DNA of 64,000 nt, from assembly GCA_002118135.1 (NCBI GenBank), contig BDIU01000133.1:248001-312000 (forward strand). The letters run 5' to 3'. The notes beneath the pieces are model-generated. The model did not search any database. It was not told where the DNA came from and saw only the letters and a program-made list of their open reading frames with translations. Shown here piece after piece: positions 24,801 to 34,700 of the stretch. The position numbers were made by a program, and so were the translations under genes. How positions within the stretch are numbered: position 1 is the stretch's first letter; the number at the start of each line of letters is the position of its first letter. Origin of the DNA: Trebouxia sp. TZW2008. Its lineage: Eukaryota; Chlorophyta; Trebouxiophyceae; Trebouxiales; Trebouxiaceae.

Positions 24801-25137
24801 GCCAATGGAATTCTTTTATTTGCACGTGTGTGCAACATTCAATTGTGTCTAGCACAGCATCCAGGAGACATCATGATGTCATGAGGGTTGACCATGTCTG
24901 CTGTGACCTGTAGGCGGTGTGGGCCCGGCGCCTGCAGAGTCGTCCCCTCTGTCGTCAATCACCTCACCAGCAGCTGCGGCGGTCGCCTCGCCAGTGTCGC
25001 AAGCTGTTTCAGCGGTGACAGGCAATTCACCTTCTGCTTCCCCTCCTGCTTCGCCGTCGTCCTCACCGTCTCCCAGCGGCGGCATTGTGAGCGACGTATC
25101 GAACCTGTTTGGCCGCCGTCTCATGGCGCAAGCATAG
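15964..25137 (+). CDS. Secreted purple acid phosphatase, 13 exons
   Basis: Metallophosphoesterase of the plant purple acid phosphatase type, which releases phosphate from organic esters using a two-metal centre. Exons: 15964-16082, 17210-17316, 17766-17870, 18308-18450, 18857-19021, 19538-19702, 20178-20340, 20761-20890, 21879-22079, 22969-23227, 23647-23844, 24325-24466, 24914-25137; all phases match (~706 residues). The start MQRPIMLWATCALALLASAHA is a clear signal peptide. The N-terminal fibronectin-like part carries PWQIHISPA and YYYRVGD. Metal-ligand motifs follow in order: ADLGQT, GDLAYADDY, GNHEEE, IVGVHEPKYSS and GHEHNYER. The C-terminal tail (~75 residues) is Pro/Ser/Ala-rich, linker-like, ending RRLMAQA. 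Probably extracellular or wall-bound and used for phosphorus scavenging. Nearly every intron contains copies of neighbouring exon edges. Confidence 0.9.
17495..17665 (+). repeat. Decayed copies of phosphatase exon 3 start
   Basis: GCAGATGATTTCAACACAG near 17498 and TAGATGATGCCAACCCAAT near 17625 repeat the start of the exon at 17766 (ATGATGCCAACACAATG). Both are upstream of the exon and cannot maintain its frame. Confidence 0.7.
18515..18835 (+). repeat. CTG runs in phosphatase intron 4
   Basis: Short (TGC)n tracts at 18519-18542 and 18793-18824, separated by unique sequence. They lie in the intron before the exon at 18857. Confidence 0.85.
19355..19460 (+). repeat. Decayed copy of phosphatase exon 6
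   Basis: AGGCAGCCAATCAGATGC...GTCATAAACTCCACCCATGAGGCG...TTCCGTTCTGCTGTGGCTGTACAGC mirrors 19555-19650 of the true exon, with stops and frameshifts. It is upstream of the functional acceptor (19538). Confidence 0.8.
20049..20125 (+). repeat. Decayed copy of phosphatase exon 7 start
   Basis: TTGCAGAATGTCAACTCC...TTTGGTCACTTGGTATTCTTGATGACTACAAC repeats the exon at 20178 that encodes the GDLAYADDY metal motif. The copy has lost the Asp and the frame. Confidence 0.85.
21409..21865 (+). repeat. Three extra copies of phosphatase exon 9
   Basis: Copies at 21409-21546, 21567-21700 and 21720-21865 precede the intact exon (21879). Each starts after an acceptor-like CAG with GGCAAGATAC. Copies 1 and 2 keep an open frame (ARYPSPDNGNS..., ARYPLPDNGNS...) up to QFAN and then a stop; copy 3 has a stop after NSSAQ. 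Unit length is ~155 bp. Splicing into copy 1 or 2 would give a truncated protein without the last metal-binding motifs. Confidence 0.9.
22128..22200 (+). repeat. Copy of phosphatase exon 9 end with donor
   Basis: GCAAGAGGACCTGGCTGTATTATGCTGCTG...AGACTTGCTGACGGAACCACCAGTAAGTC repeats the exon end (22009-22079), downstream of the true donor. Together with the upstream copies this exon is flanked on both sides. Confidence 0.85.
22459..22551 (-). mobile_element. Dispersed short element, copy B
   Basis: Minus-strand copy, with GCTAGGCAGGCTCAGCAGG and CAATCAACTGTCTCCGACCAG in the reverse order of the other copies. Its tail side contains TTTCATT. It lies in the intron before phosphatase exon 10. 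Confidence 0.75.
22745..22960 (+). repeat. Two decayed copies of phosphatase exon 10 start
   Basis: GGTGATTGTTGGGGTGCATGGGCCAAAG (near 22758) and GGTGGTTGATTGTTGGTGTGCATGAGCC (22870) repeat the exon start at 22969 that encodes WLIVGVHEPKYSS. The second copy follows a CTACAG acceptor and keeps the motif, so it could be spliced in. Confidence 0.85.
23885..24000 (+). repeat. Decayed copy of phosphatase exon 11 end
   Basis: CTCAAGTTTCATTTGTGATC...CAACCACCGCTAACTGGGCTGGGATGGCC...TCTATTGATGCAG repeats the exon end at 23765-23844 (QASFVITNSTTAEWAWMADDG). It lies downstream of the donor in use. Confidence 0.9.
24125..24600 (+). repeat. Copies flanking phosphatase exon 12 on both sides
   Basis: Upstream, 24125-24235 repeats the acceptor and exon start (VNFTRLYLCANHLTPPYMG against VNITRPYLCANHLAPPYMG). 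Downstream, 24548-24598 repeats the exon end and donor (SSAYAAGEGSRAG against SSAGAAGEGYGAG). This is one of the clearest cases of the two-sided pattern. Confidence 0.9.
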
Positions 25138-25992
25138 TGAACGTAGTGATCGGTGATCATGACAAAGCGGGTTGCAAACCACAGTGGAACGAGCTTTACA
25201 CCGCCTTGCGAGAGCTTTGTGATGAGCACAAACACTGCAAGAAACACTGACTTGAAAGACCAACACAATTTTTGGTCAGGCGGCACTGCAAGGAGTACTG
25301 TACATAGACAAGCTCCAATTTTTGAGGACTGCAGTTGGCAGCTGCATGCTGTGGCGACGATATTTGGCAATGCGCAGTATGCCGCCATTCCATGGTGTCT
25401 GCATACTGTGTATCTTTTGGGTTTGCCTGAGTTGCTGCCTCTGTTCAGCTCTAGACCAATACATTAGTACCTTGCTGACTGCTGACACCGATCTAATTTA
25501 CAGAAACACCAAACTTTAATCATAATCGTGATCTTTAAGATTACCTGACTACGTCATGTCACGTGATCTCATCCGTAAGCTGCTGCAGCAGCTTTTGCAA
25601 ACCCTGTGGAATGTCAATATATATATGTACAACATTTTCATAAATATACACATTCACACAACCCTGTGATTATGTCAGCTTTTTGAATTGCGCACATATG
25701 TGACTGTTTACTCAACCCCTGTGCTGCTCTTCTTTCACCTGGTCGTTGTCCTAGCTGGTCTGAGAGTTTGGGCTCATCAGACAGGCAGCGCCTCGGTGCT
25801 TGAACAGCGAAAGTGCCACACTGCCTGCATGCGAATCTCTTGCTGCCTTGAGTGCGCGTGCGACTATGGCTTCCGCTTCGTGCCGCTTCGTGAAGATCTC
25901 CTTTGCAAGTATTACTAGGGCCAACGTTTGTCTTCACAGCCAGCTTATCCCTAGGAAGTGCACCCAAAACAAGTGTGTGAGACGAGGCGTAA
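25138..25992. other. Intergenic, no gene seen
   Basis: It holds the presumed phosphatase 3' UTR, a short ATATATAT tract near 25617 and AT-rich sequence. Open frames here overlap on both strands and show no domain. Confidence 0.4.
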
Positions 25993-26922
25993 ATGCAGTG
26001 CCAGTTGCGAGGTCACGGGACACGATTGCCAAGGCCACCCAGCCCAAGGACTATCTGTCTGCTCAAAACACGCCATTCCTCCCGCTGCTGGCGGTCAGCA
26101 TCGACAACGATGCATTCGGGATCTACGCCCTGCTTCGCTGGCTGCCGAAGTAGTGGCGAACAAGGCGTAGTGGAGGCGCGCAAGAAACTCCAAGAAGCAG
26201 ATCCAGTTTATAAAGACAAGCTTACAGGTCAGTCTCAGTGTATTATTCGCTGCCTCTTTGATTTTCCAGTTCATTCTGCAAGAACACTTCCTTGAACCAT
26301 CACAGCTGCTGTCATTCATTCAAGCATTTTTTGTTAGTGGTTTTCTTGAAGATGCCAGAAAGTTAGTGCAAGCTGAAGTGCTGTATGACACGCTTGAAAT
26401 CAGCCATCGCAAAGTATGGCAAGCAGGTTGTCATTAAATAAGTGGCGAGCCAAAATGGTGAGCAAGTACCTCTGCAGCCAAGGCTTGCTTGCGTTCTGTG
26501 CACACAAGTTGTTGTACACCTGTAGGCCAGAAGTGGTGCTTATAAATGTTATGACTGGCCAACCTGTATGCCATGTGCAAGTAGACTTGACATAGCTATG
26601 ACATAGCAATGCAATTTCAAAAGGCCTTTGATCTCTGAAACAATATTGCTGCTGAACAAAGTGTGCCTAACAGACTTGTCCTTACGTTTCACACAGACTT
26701 GCTAGAGAACTGATCTAGCCAAACCATAATTTTGTGCAATGCATCGCTGACCACAATGCACTGCATGTCTGCTTGTGATGTGCAGCACCAGACACATTGA
26801 TGCAGCCGACTGCTGAAAATGGTTCAATTCAGCTGCGGCCAGATTTCAGCTTTATCAGTTGCAGCAACCTTAGCAACAGCCATTGTAATGACTATATTCT
26901 GCGAAATTGTGCATCAGCTTAG
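25993..26922 (+). CDS. Small unknown protein, possibly organelle-targeted
   Basis: Two-exon model: 25993-26227 and 26786-26922 (~123 residues), phase 1 at the junction. The first ~60 residues are rich in Arg, Ser, Thr, Cys and Pro and lack acidic residues, as in chloroplast or mitochondrial transit peptides. The next part, VVEARKKLQEADPVYKDKLT, looks like true coding sequence. The second exon encodes APDTLMQPTAENGSIQLR and ends CASA. No family is recognised. It lies upstream of hisG on the same strand, but algae do not use operons, so no functional link follows. A spurious model is a real possibility. Confidence 0.35.
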
Positions 26923-27685
26923 GTTTGAGTGGTGTCGCAGATACTCTCATGCCCAAGTGACCTTTGAGTCTCAGACATGGTTCAACTGCTCAGCTGGCCC
27001 TGGAAAGATGCCTTGGTAAACATACGACACGTGGCACCTGTGTCCCTCATGCAATATTCGATTTGACTACAGCTTTGCATTGACTCAGTAAGAGCTGTGG
27101 GAAACATATCCATATCCTTGTACAACAGTGGACGCTCATATCTGAAAACATGAGCAATGACGTAACCTCAACTGTGACCCTAGTTGCGATGCTGCTGACG
27201 TGCCTGTCTTGTATGATGTTATGCAAGCTCCGCAGCTGCTTCTTTGCACTCGCTCTAGCTTGAGTCAAACATGATTTGTCAAAAAATTAGCTTGATACAA
27301 ACATTGGTGCAGGCCTAATGAAGCAGAAGGGCGCTTTGCAGAGGGCACAATCGCCAGCAGGGCCCTCTGCGTTGCGGCAGTTCCCAACGACCTGCGTTAC
27401 CTGAATTGACCTTGAGCACGTACCGCGCTGAGCAAGTGTTGAGACCCATGATTTGCACAGACGCTGCTGAAACTTGAGAAAAGCCAAGCGGCTGTCACGC
27501 GGATCGGAGGGACGGCATGCTGCTGCAGCAGAGGAATATTGTGGTCCTGTCTGTGCCGGTGTCAGGCCACCAAAGCACAGGCGCGCAAGCACCCTGTGCA
27601 CAAGTACAAGGCTTCAGCAGACGTCAATGCCGCCAATTACGCCCCCAAAAAAACGCAATTGTTACCGCAAGCCTGTCTCACAAGG
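26923..27685. other. Intergenic upstream of hisG
   Basis: It contains a ~46-bp segment (26937-26982) that closely matches 55713-55758 elsewhere in the window. Otherwise nothing is recognisable. An in-frame ATG at 27539 would lengthen HisG by 49 residues. Confidence 0.4.
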
Positions 27686-30600
27686 ATGTTGGCACCGGTA
27701 CGATCTCAGCGCTTTTGCTGCTGCGGCCACATTACAGCCCAAACGCCATCTCATCGGACGATTGTCGCAGCTCAAGTCAAGCAGGCGCCAAGCAAGCGCG
27801 ACACCCTTCGACTAGCCATCCCTAGCAAGGGCAGAATGGCTGAAGACACACAGCAACTTCTCAAGGTCATTCTCATGTCAGAAAGTCAATCCCTGTGACA
27901 TATGTCTGTTGCGCTTTTCTGCAAAATTATGTCATGCTTCGCAGGATTGTCAGCTGTCTGTGTACAAACCAAATCCCAGACAATACACTGCAAAGATCCC
28001 ACTGGTACGTCCTAACCTCAAACATCCATTCGCTGTCATCATTGCTGCGCTGAATTCAGTGCTGCGTGATGTGGCTCCTGACATGTCACAGCAATGCTGC
28101 AGATGCCACAGCTAGAGGTCTGGTTCCAGCGGGCTTCAGATGTAGTGCGTAAGCTAAGCTATGGTGACATGGACCTAGGCATTGTTGGCATAGACATGTA
28201 TGCCGAGCTATCACATGATGACCCTGACTTGGTGATAGTCCATGACGCCCTGAATTTTGGCCACTGCCACTTGGGTTTGGGAGTGCCTATGGGTGGCAAA
28301 TTTGCAGGTTTGACCCTCATTGACCCTAGCATGCAGTACACGCAAGCTCATTGTCTTGTGCCTAGACTATGCATGCACAGTGGTACGCTGCATATGCTTA
28401 CATGTGTCTGAGCTGCTTTGAGACTCTGATTGTTGCTGACACTCCTTTGATACAGCATGTAGTACGCTGCAACGTAAAGATGTGGTCATGATCAGCTCTG
28501 TGAGGCTGAGGTGCATTAACGTGAGCCTCAAGAGTGCGCTTGCTGTCTTGGTAACTGCAGACATCAACACACTGGATCAGAAGCTGAGAAGTATGCCAGA
28601 GTGGAGCGAAAGCGATCTTTTGCACATTGTGACAGGCTACCATATGCACCAACAGAATCAATGATGACGGGCCACTGAATGCAGCAACAAAATTGATGAT
28701 TGACAGACTGTGTTGACTATGCAGACATCAACACACTGGAGCAGCTAAGGAGCATGCCAGAGTGGAGCGAAAGCAGCCCCTTGCGCGTTGTGACTGGCTA
28801 CCAGAATGTGGCACGCAAATTTTTCCAGGAGAAGGGCTTTGAGCATGTGGTTCTGCTGAGTGCTGATGGGGCACTTGAAGCAGCCCCACTTATGGGCTCT
28901 GCTGACATCATTCTTGATCTAGTCAGCACAGGTACAGTCATCTTTGATCTCGTCAGCAAAGACATACTGGCAGTATTTGATTTGTTGAAACAAGAGCTTT
29001 CTTCATCAAGTTAGGACACGTACAGTCACCATCATTAGACAAATATCATCCTTTGTTTTGTCAGCACTTGCTACTGTCAGAATGTTCACATCCTTGATCA
29101 AGTCAGCTGCTGAGTGCTAATGGGGCATTTAAGCAGCCCAACTCATGGCCTCTGCTGACATTGTCCTTGACCTTGTCAGCACAGGCACAGTCACAACTTT
29201 CGTGAGCTCAAACAGTCAATCCTTGAAAGGCACCCTTGTTGTTTTCTTTTTGCCTCACCTCTTTGCCTTTCTCGAAGGCATCACTGATAGGCAACCAACT
29301 TCAAAAAGTTGCCACGCCTGGCTTGAAGATGGGACTTTCTGAAAGTTGAGGAAATGCCTTACAGTCCTTAGACTGCTTGTCTTCAAGATTTTACTTGTCG
29401 TGCAGGTGTTACTCTGAGAGAGAACAACTTAAAAGAGCTGGAAGGGGGTCTCATTCTAGAGAGCCAAGGGGCACTTGTGGCAAACAGGCGAGCCCTGAAG
29501 GAAAGGGATGGGTTGCTTGAGGTTGTGCACGAGCTGATAGAGCGCTTTGAGGCTCATTTGAAAGCTGGCAAATTCTACAATGTGCTGGCCAACATGAGAG
29601 GGAACAGTGCAGAAGAGGTGAGAAAACAGATTAAATTGCTGCACTGAAATTGCAAATTGAGGGCTGCTTTGATGCCTTGTTTGAGAAGCCTGCAAAATTC
29701 TCATTGTGCTGCCCAACATGGGTTGAAGCATCAGTGATGAGGCAATACACCAGGGTCTGTGCAATTTGCACTGCTGCAAGCGGTTTCAGATCTTCATCCA
29801 GCCCTGTAAGATACTATCATCACTGAAAAAACGGTTGTGTTGTAGATCTGCATGCTGTGCTGCCAGACATGGGGTCACCACATGCATGCTGCATTGGTGG
29901 AGCAAAATCTGAGCCATCATGCTGCTTTGCAAGCGCTAAATTGGTGCAATGCAAAGGGAAGTAGTGACTGTTTCAGTCAAGAGCACTGCAGGACTCCTCA
30001 TTGTGCGACGCATCTCTGCTGTCAGCTTGGGATCACAGCAGTCAACAGATGACAGAGAGGATCAATGCGCGCTGTTCCCTGCTGGGATGTGCCAGGCATT
30101 TTGTGTTGGCACAAAAGCACGCTTCGCTGCCTGTCATATACATGCTGCTTTGGCAGTCACTGTCTTAACAGCAATCTCTGTCAGTTTGCCACGACACGTC
30201 TGGTGTCAGTGCAAGTGATTGTTGAACATCACCAGTGTCCAAGACTGACGCTTGCAGGTAGCAGAGAAGTTGCTGGAACAGCCAGGGTTGTGTGGTCTTC
30301 AAGGCCCCACAATCAGTCCCATTTACACCAAGAAACAAGGCGATGGCGTTGAGGCGTCTGGCTACTTTGACTGCTCTGTCTGCATACCCAGAAAGGAACT
30401 CTACCAAGCTGTCAAGGGCTTTAGACAGGTCAGTAATGACACTCTCTCCTCTGTGTCACAGACTACCATTACAATATCAGTCAAGTAGAACAGTGCACAA
30501 GCAGCTGTGCTGAAAAGCATGTTTCAGCCTGTCAAACTGTCAAGTGCGTCATCAAGGTAGGAAAACATGGAACATCAAGTCCATGCCATTAGGCTCACAA

Positions 30601-30917
30601 AGGCTGTAAGTCATAAACGCTGCTGGCCCAAGGAGCGAAGCGCAACAAGTTTGCTGTTCTTGAGGTTTGAGTCAACTGCATAGTGTTAGCATATGAACAT
30701 CTGTGTTATTGTCACCAATTCAAACGGCAAGGCTTCCTCCTGTGCTGCCCAAACCAAGTTGGTGATGTCTTTGCATGTCTGTGAGCGCCAACAAAACAAC
30801 AGGCAAGACTCTTCTGTGCAGGCTGGGGGAAGCGGCGTTGTGGTGAACCCTGTCACATACATCTTTGAGGAGGAGCCAGTGCGATGGCGCAAGTTGCTAG
30901 ACAGTCTTGACTTGTAA
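27686..30917 (+). CDS. hisG: ATP phosphoribosyltransferase (HisG), plastid-type
   Basis: First enzyme of histidine biosynthesis: joins ATP and PRPP to form phosphoribosyl-ATP. Exons: 27686-27865, 27945-28004, 28103-28307, 28725-28931, 29406-29617, 30258-30428, 30822-30917; phases match, ~376 residues. Plant-type long form is recognisable throughout: [114 protein letters not shown], and the C-terminal [21 protein letters not shown] that closes the regulatory domain. The first ~35 residues ([19 protein letters not shown]...) are basic and Cys/Ser-rich, fitting a plastid transit peptide; this decided the start over the earlier in-frame ATG at 27539. Feedback inhibition by histidine is family knowledge. 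Introns 3, 4 and 5 contain exon-edge copies. Confidence 0.93.
28555..28660 (+). repeat. Decayed copy of hisG exon 4 start
   Basis: GCAGACATCAACACACTGGATCAGAAGCTGAGAAG...GAGTGGAGCGAAAG repeats the exon start at 28725 with a one-codon insertion and later decay. It follows an acceptor-like CTGCAG and reads [19 protein letters not shown]. Confidence 0.9.
28935..29200 (+). repeat. Copies of hisG exon 4 end
   Basis: Downstream of the donor at 28932 are degenerate copies of ...GATCTAGTCAGCACAGGTACAGTCA: 28940-28965, 29015-29060, 29090-29110 and a good one at 29105-29195 ([18 protein letters not shown]). The last keeps the donor (ACAGGCACAG, now GC). Confidence 0.8.
29640..29895 (+). repeat. Copies of hisG exon 5 end
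   Basis: 29660-29740 repeats TTTGAGGCTCATTTGAAAGC...ATGTGCTGGCCAACATGAGAG with frameshifts. A shorter remnant lies at 29850-29880 (GCTGTGCTGCCAGACATGGGG). Both follow the true donor at 29618. Confidence 0.75.
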
Positions 30918-31731
30918 TGTGCATGTCTACACCATCGGAGGTCATAAAAGCAGCCTCCACGAGCGCAAGCAGCATGAGATCGACTAATGACGCACTCTCG
31001 GACAGATGCTGCAAGATCCTGCACCATCTCTCACACCTAAATTCAGAACTTGGGGTTCTCACAGCAGCAAGCTACGTTTATGATGCCAGTATTGTCAGAG
31101 CAGCTCTTTGAGAGCTGACAGAGAAGCACAAGTGTGCAAGCACAGTGTCCATGCCTGGTATCGAGTCAATTGCGCATAGCTTCATGGTGTGCAGTTAGTG
31201 ACGAGCAGCAAAGTTTAACATGAGTCACAAGTCTGAAAGTTTGACTGACATCAGGGCGAAGAAATGCCCTTCGAAGCAGGCATGGCAAGACTTGAAGCAG
31301 TCGCATTCACGACGATTACTAGAAAATGCTCATGCTCTGTGAATTGCAATTGCGGTTCACGGCGTCAGCTTCTTGAGTGTAAGCAGTACGGGCTGTTGTT
31401 CCTGGGGACAGCTTTGTTCACGTCTGACAGCACTTCCATTGATGGCGTATTGACTAGCAGTCAAAGGCACAGTTGTTCATCAGATCAAACGAATGCTGCC
31501 TCGAGCCTACATCGTTTTGTCTAGACATGCTTGAGTAGCCAAGCAGTCACTGTAACTCAAAATCAGTAGCAAGCAGGAAACGAAACAGCTGCGCAACCAT
31601 TGTGGCACAAACCCATGAGCATGCAGTTTCTTTGCATCATCAAGGGCAAGGGCAACAGTATTGTACAGATTATTGTCATAACAGCTCCTTGATAGCGAGC
31701 ACTGTGTGAATACTGCGTTCTGACATATTAC
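30918..31731. other. Tail-to-tail intergenic region
   Basis: It lies between the hisG stop and the inferred kinase 3' end. Only short frames are seen. The final exon of the kinase could lie here if its end has been misplaced. Confidence 0.4.
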
Positions 31732-34700
31732 TCATCCACCCTTTGACTTCAAGTGCTGCAAACAATATTGTTGACAGCGCTGTGCAGTCCAGCGTCTTGA
31801 CGGGTCCAGTTGCAGCATGCCAGTCAACAGCTGCAGCTCTGAATGCTTCAGCGCTCCGCTTAGCCTGCTCACACACCAAGTCAATAGGCGTCAGCTCAGC
31901 GCAGCTGAAGCAATTTCTCGTGATAACAAGTGCTGTGATTACTGAACAAGCTGCTTTGGTGGGTCCAGCCAGCAGCTGCAGTTCTGCAAGCTTTGATGTT
32001 CCACTTGCCCTGCTCGAACACCAGTGTGAAGTCAAATTGAGTCAAGTCAAGTCAAATCAATAGCAGCCAGCAACAGCATAGCAACAGCATAGCAACAGCA
32101 TAGCAACAGCAACAGCAATTGCAACAGCAACAGCAATAACAGCAATCTCATCTGGATGCTAGCAGACAATGCAACGCTCTGTCATTGACACAAACCCTGC
32201 TCACATGTCAAGTCAGTAGCTATCAGCATGGCGCAGCTGACAGCAACCTCACTTGGACTCTGACAGACAACAAAGTGCATCTTCATTACTATGTATTGCA
32301 AACAAGCACATGTGATGAGACCAATTCAGAATGCGAAGCTTGCAAAGGGGGTTGCGGACGATACCAGGTGTTGAGATTTGAGCTGGGCTTGGCGGGAAGC
32401 GGCAGAGCCTGGGCGCTGTGGGGATTCGCTAGGAAGCTGTTAGTCATGCTGGAAGGAAGGGGCCCCAGCAGCTGCAGCTGAAGATGCAGCTGGTCAATGT
32501 CAGAAGAGCCGGGAAACAAGGGCTCCCCAGTCAGTATTTCTGCCTGCAAGATCACTCACACTTGCTGAAAAAGCCACAAGTGCCGTATGTCAGAAGAGCC
32601 GGGAAACAAGGCTTCACCAGTCAGTCTCCCTGCCTGCAGGGTCACTCAAACTTGCTGTCAAAGCCATAAATGCAGTGCGTCAAAAGATTCGGGAAACAGG
32701 GGTTCACCAGTTAGTATCTCTGCCTGCAAACTCATTCACAACTGCTATCAGGACTCTGAAATGACTTGCCAATGTCGTGCATGACGCTGGTCAATGTCAG
32801 AGGACCCAAGAAACAAGGGTTCACCATCCAGTATCTCTGCCTGCAAGCTCATTCACAACTGCTATTAGGCCTCTGAAATCAGTTGACAACGTAGTGCATG
32901 ATGCTGGTCAGAAGACCCGAGAAACAAGGGTTCACCAGTCAGTATCTCTGCCTGCAGGCTCATGCACAACTGCTATCAGTCTCTCTGCCAGAGCAACCTG
33001 GTTCAAGACGCTTGATCGCTCTTGTACGTACCTAGCTGGCCCCTCGAGCCTGCCTAGCATGCGCTTTTCATCAATGAGATGGATGAGAAAGCTGCAACTG
33101 CAGTGAAGAAGTGTGGCGACATGCTGTTGCGCTGAAGTAGAAAACTCTGCTGGCTGCTGAAAACTTTAGTTCAACAGCTCCAGCACATGCAGGATGTCTT
33201 GCTCAGGGTTTCCGAACCTCTTGGGCTTTGACTCATAGGTTCCCTTGATGTAGCAATATCTCTGACATACCGCTGACACCAGGGTCGTGCAAATGTCGAC
33301 ATTCATTATAACGTGATATGTAACTGAACCTCTTGGGTTGCACTGTCATTGATCACATGTACAGACATTCATGCGTGTGTGTAACAGCTCAGCTGTTTGC
33401 AGCAAGAGTTGAGATGACACTCAGCATCAATGTCACAAGATCACCTAGGAGCTTTGCTGACGTATGTGACGCATTCTGGTGTTTGAACCGCGTGTTCAAG
33501 CTACAGTCCCTGTAACGCCATGAGGCTTTACACTATCAATTAATCATACTGAAGTGCCTAGACTGCTGACTGTACACTCAGGCAATGAGATAATCATCAA
33601 CCAATCACTGCATTGAGGTTGTCTTGTAGCCGACATCAAATTGAAGGCGTTATTTGAACACCACCCACTTTGGGATAATTCTCTTGCGCTGATTTGTTAC
33701 AATCCTGGACTAGATCAGCTTACCTAGTAGCAAGAACTTACAGCGCCGCCAGGTATCACATGAGTATCAGTGCAGACGCTACACATCATGTCAACAGGGC
33801 AGCATGATTGCAACAAAATTCAAGGCAATGGTGCAGCTTCAGCCGCACATACCATCAGACACTGCATTGTGCAACAGCCAGATAGCATTTCTGCCACAAA
33901 GCTCACATCAGCTTCAGTCACGCTTGCCGTCTGACATCCAGCAACCCAGATGTCAATTGCACTGCTTCCAGATCACCAACTAAGTGGATGTCAATTGCAC
34001 AGCCATACTGGGGTCATGTTTTGTTGCAGCATCAGTCACACTCACCATCAGACATCCAGCAGCCCAGATGTCAATTGCACAGCCATACTGTGGATGGGCT
34101 ATCTGTCCATCAGGCTGTGTGTAGGGCGCTCCTAGCAGCAATTCTGGTGCTCGGTACCACCGGGTGGCAACATAGTCAGTCAGGATGTCCCCTTCTAATA
34201 CATGCCTGGCTGCATCAGCAAACCAGCACTCCATTGTGAGGAATTCATGTTATATCACTTCTGTGATACCACAATATTGTGAAAAGCAGTGATGCTGTTT
34301 ACACCCTTCTGCAAGGTAACACAGTCTTTCAGCATATCCTCTTCTCCCACATGCCTGGCTGCATGGGCATAACAACATCAGCATCACAGTTGTCATTAGC
34401 ACTACTGTTTTGCTACTGTTTCTGTTGTTGATATTGCTGTCGTCATCCTTGTCATTGCCACTGTTGGTTTTTTAGCATGAGCAGTGTGTCACTGCAAACA
34501 TGACTTTACTGTCCTGTCTGGAACTGACGACCGAAAAAGTATGCAGCTGAAACGGATACAGCAGTTGCATTGGCACGACACGACACGATACGACACAGCA
34601 CAGCACAGCACAGCACAGCACAGCACAGCACAGCACAGCACAGCACAGCACAGCACAGCACAGCACATTGCAGCACAGCAAGCAATAAGACTTACAGAAG

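Noticed and set aside
27539..27685. Earlier HisG start at 27539
   Set aside because: Possible, but the start at 27686 gives a typical transit-peptide length; kept as an alternative only.
30686..31062. Minus-strand open frames opposite the hisG end
   Set aside because: Shadow frames over the last hisG exon; no motifs.
32585..32990. CRISPR-like array of regularly spaced repeats
   Set aside because: The repeats are decayed copies of the kinase exon 8 acceptor region. Spacing varies, repeats are not conserved at both ends and the gene is eukaryotic.
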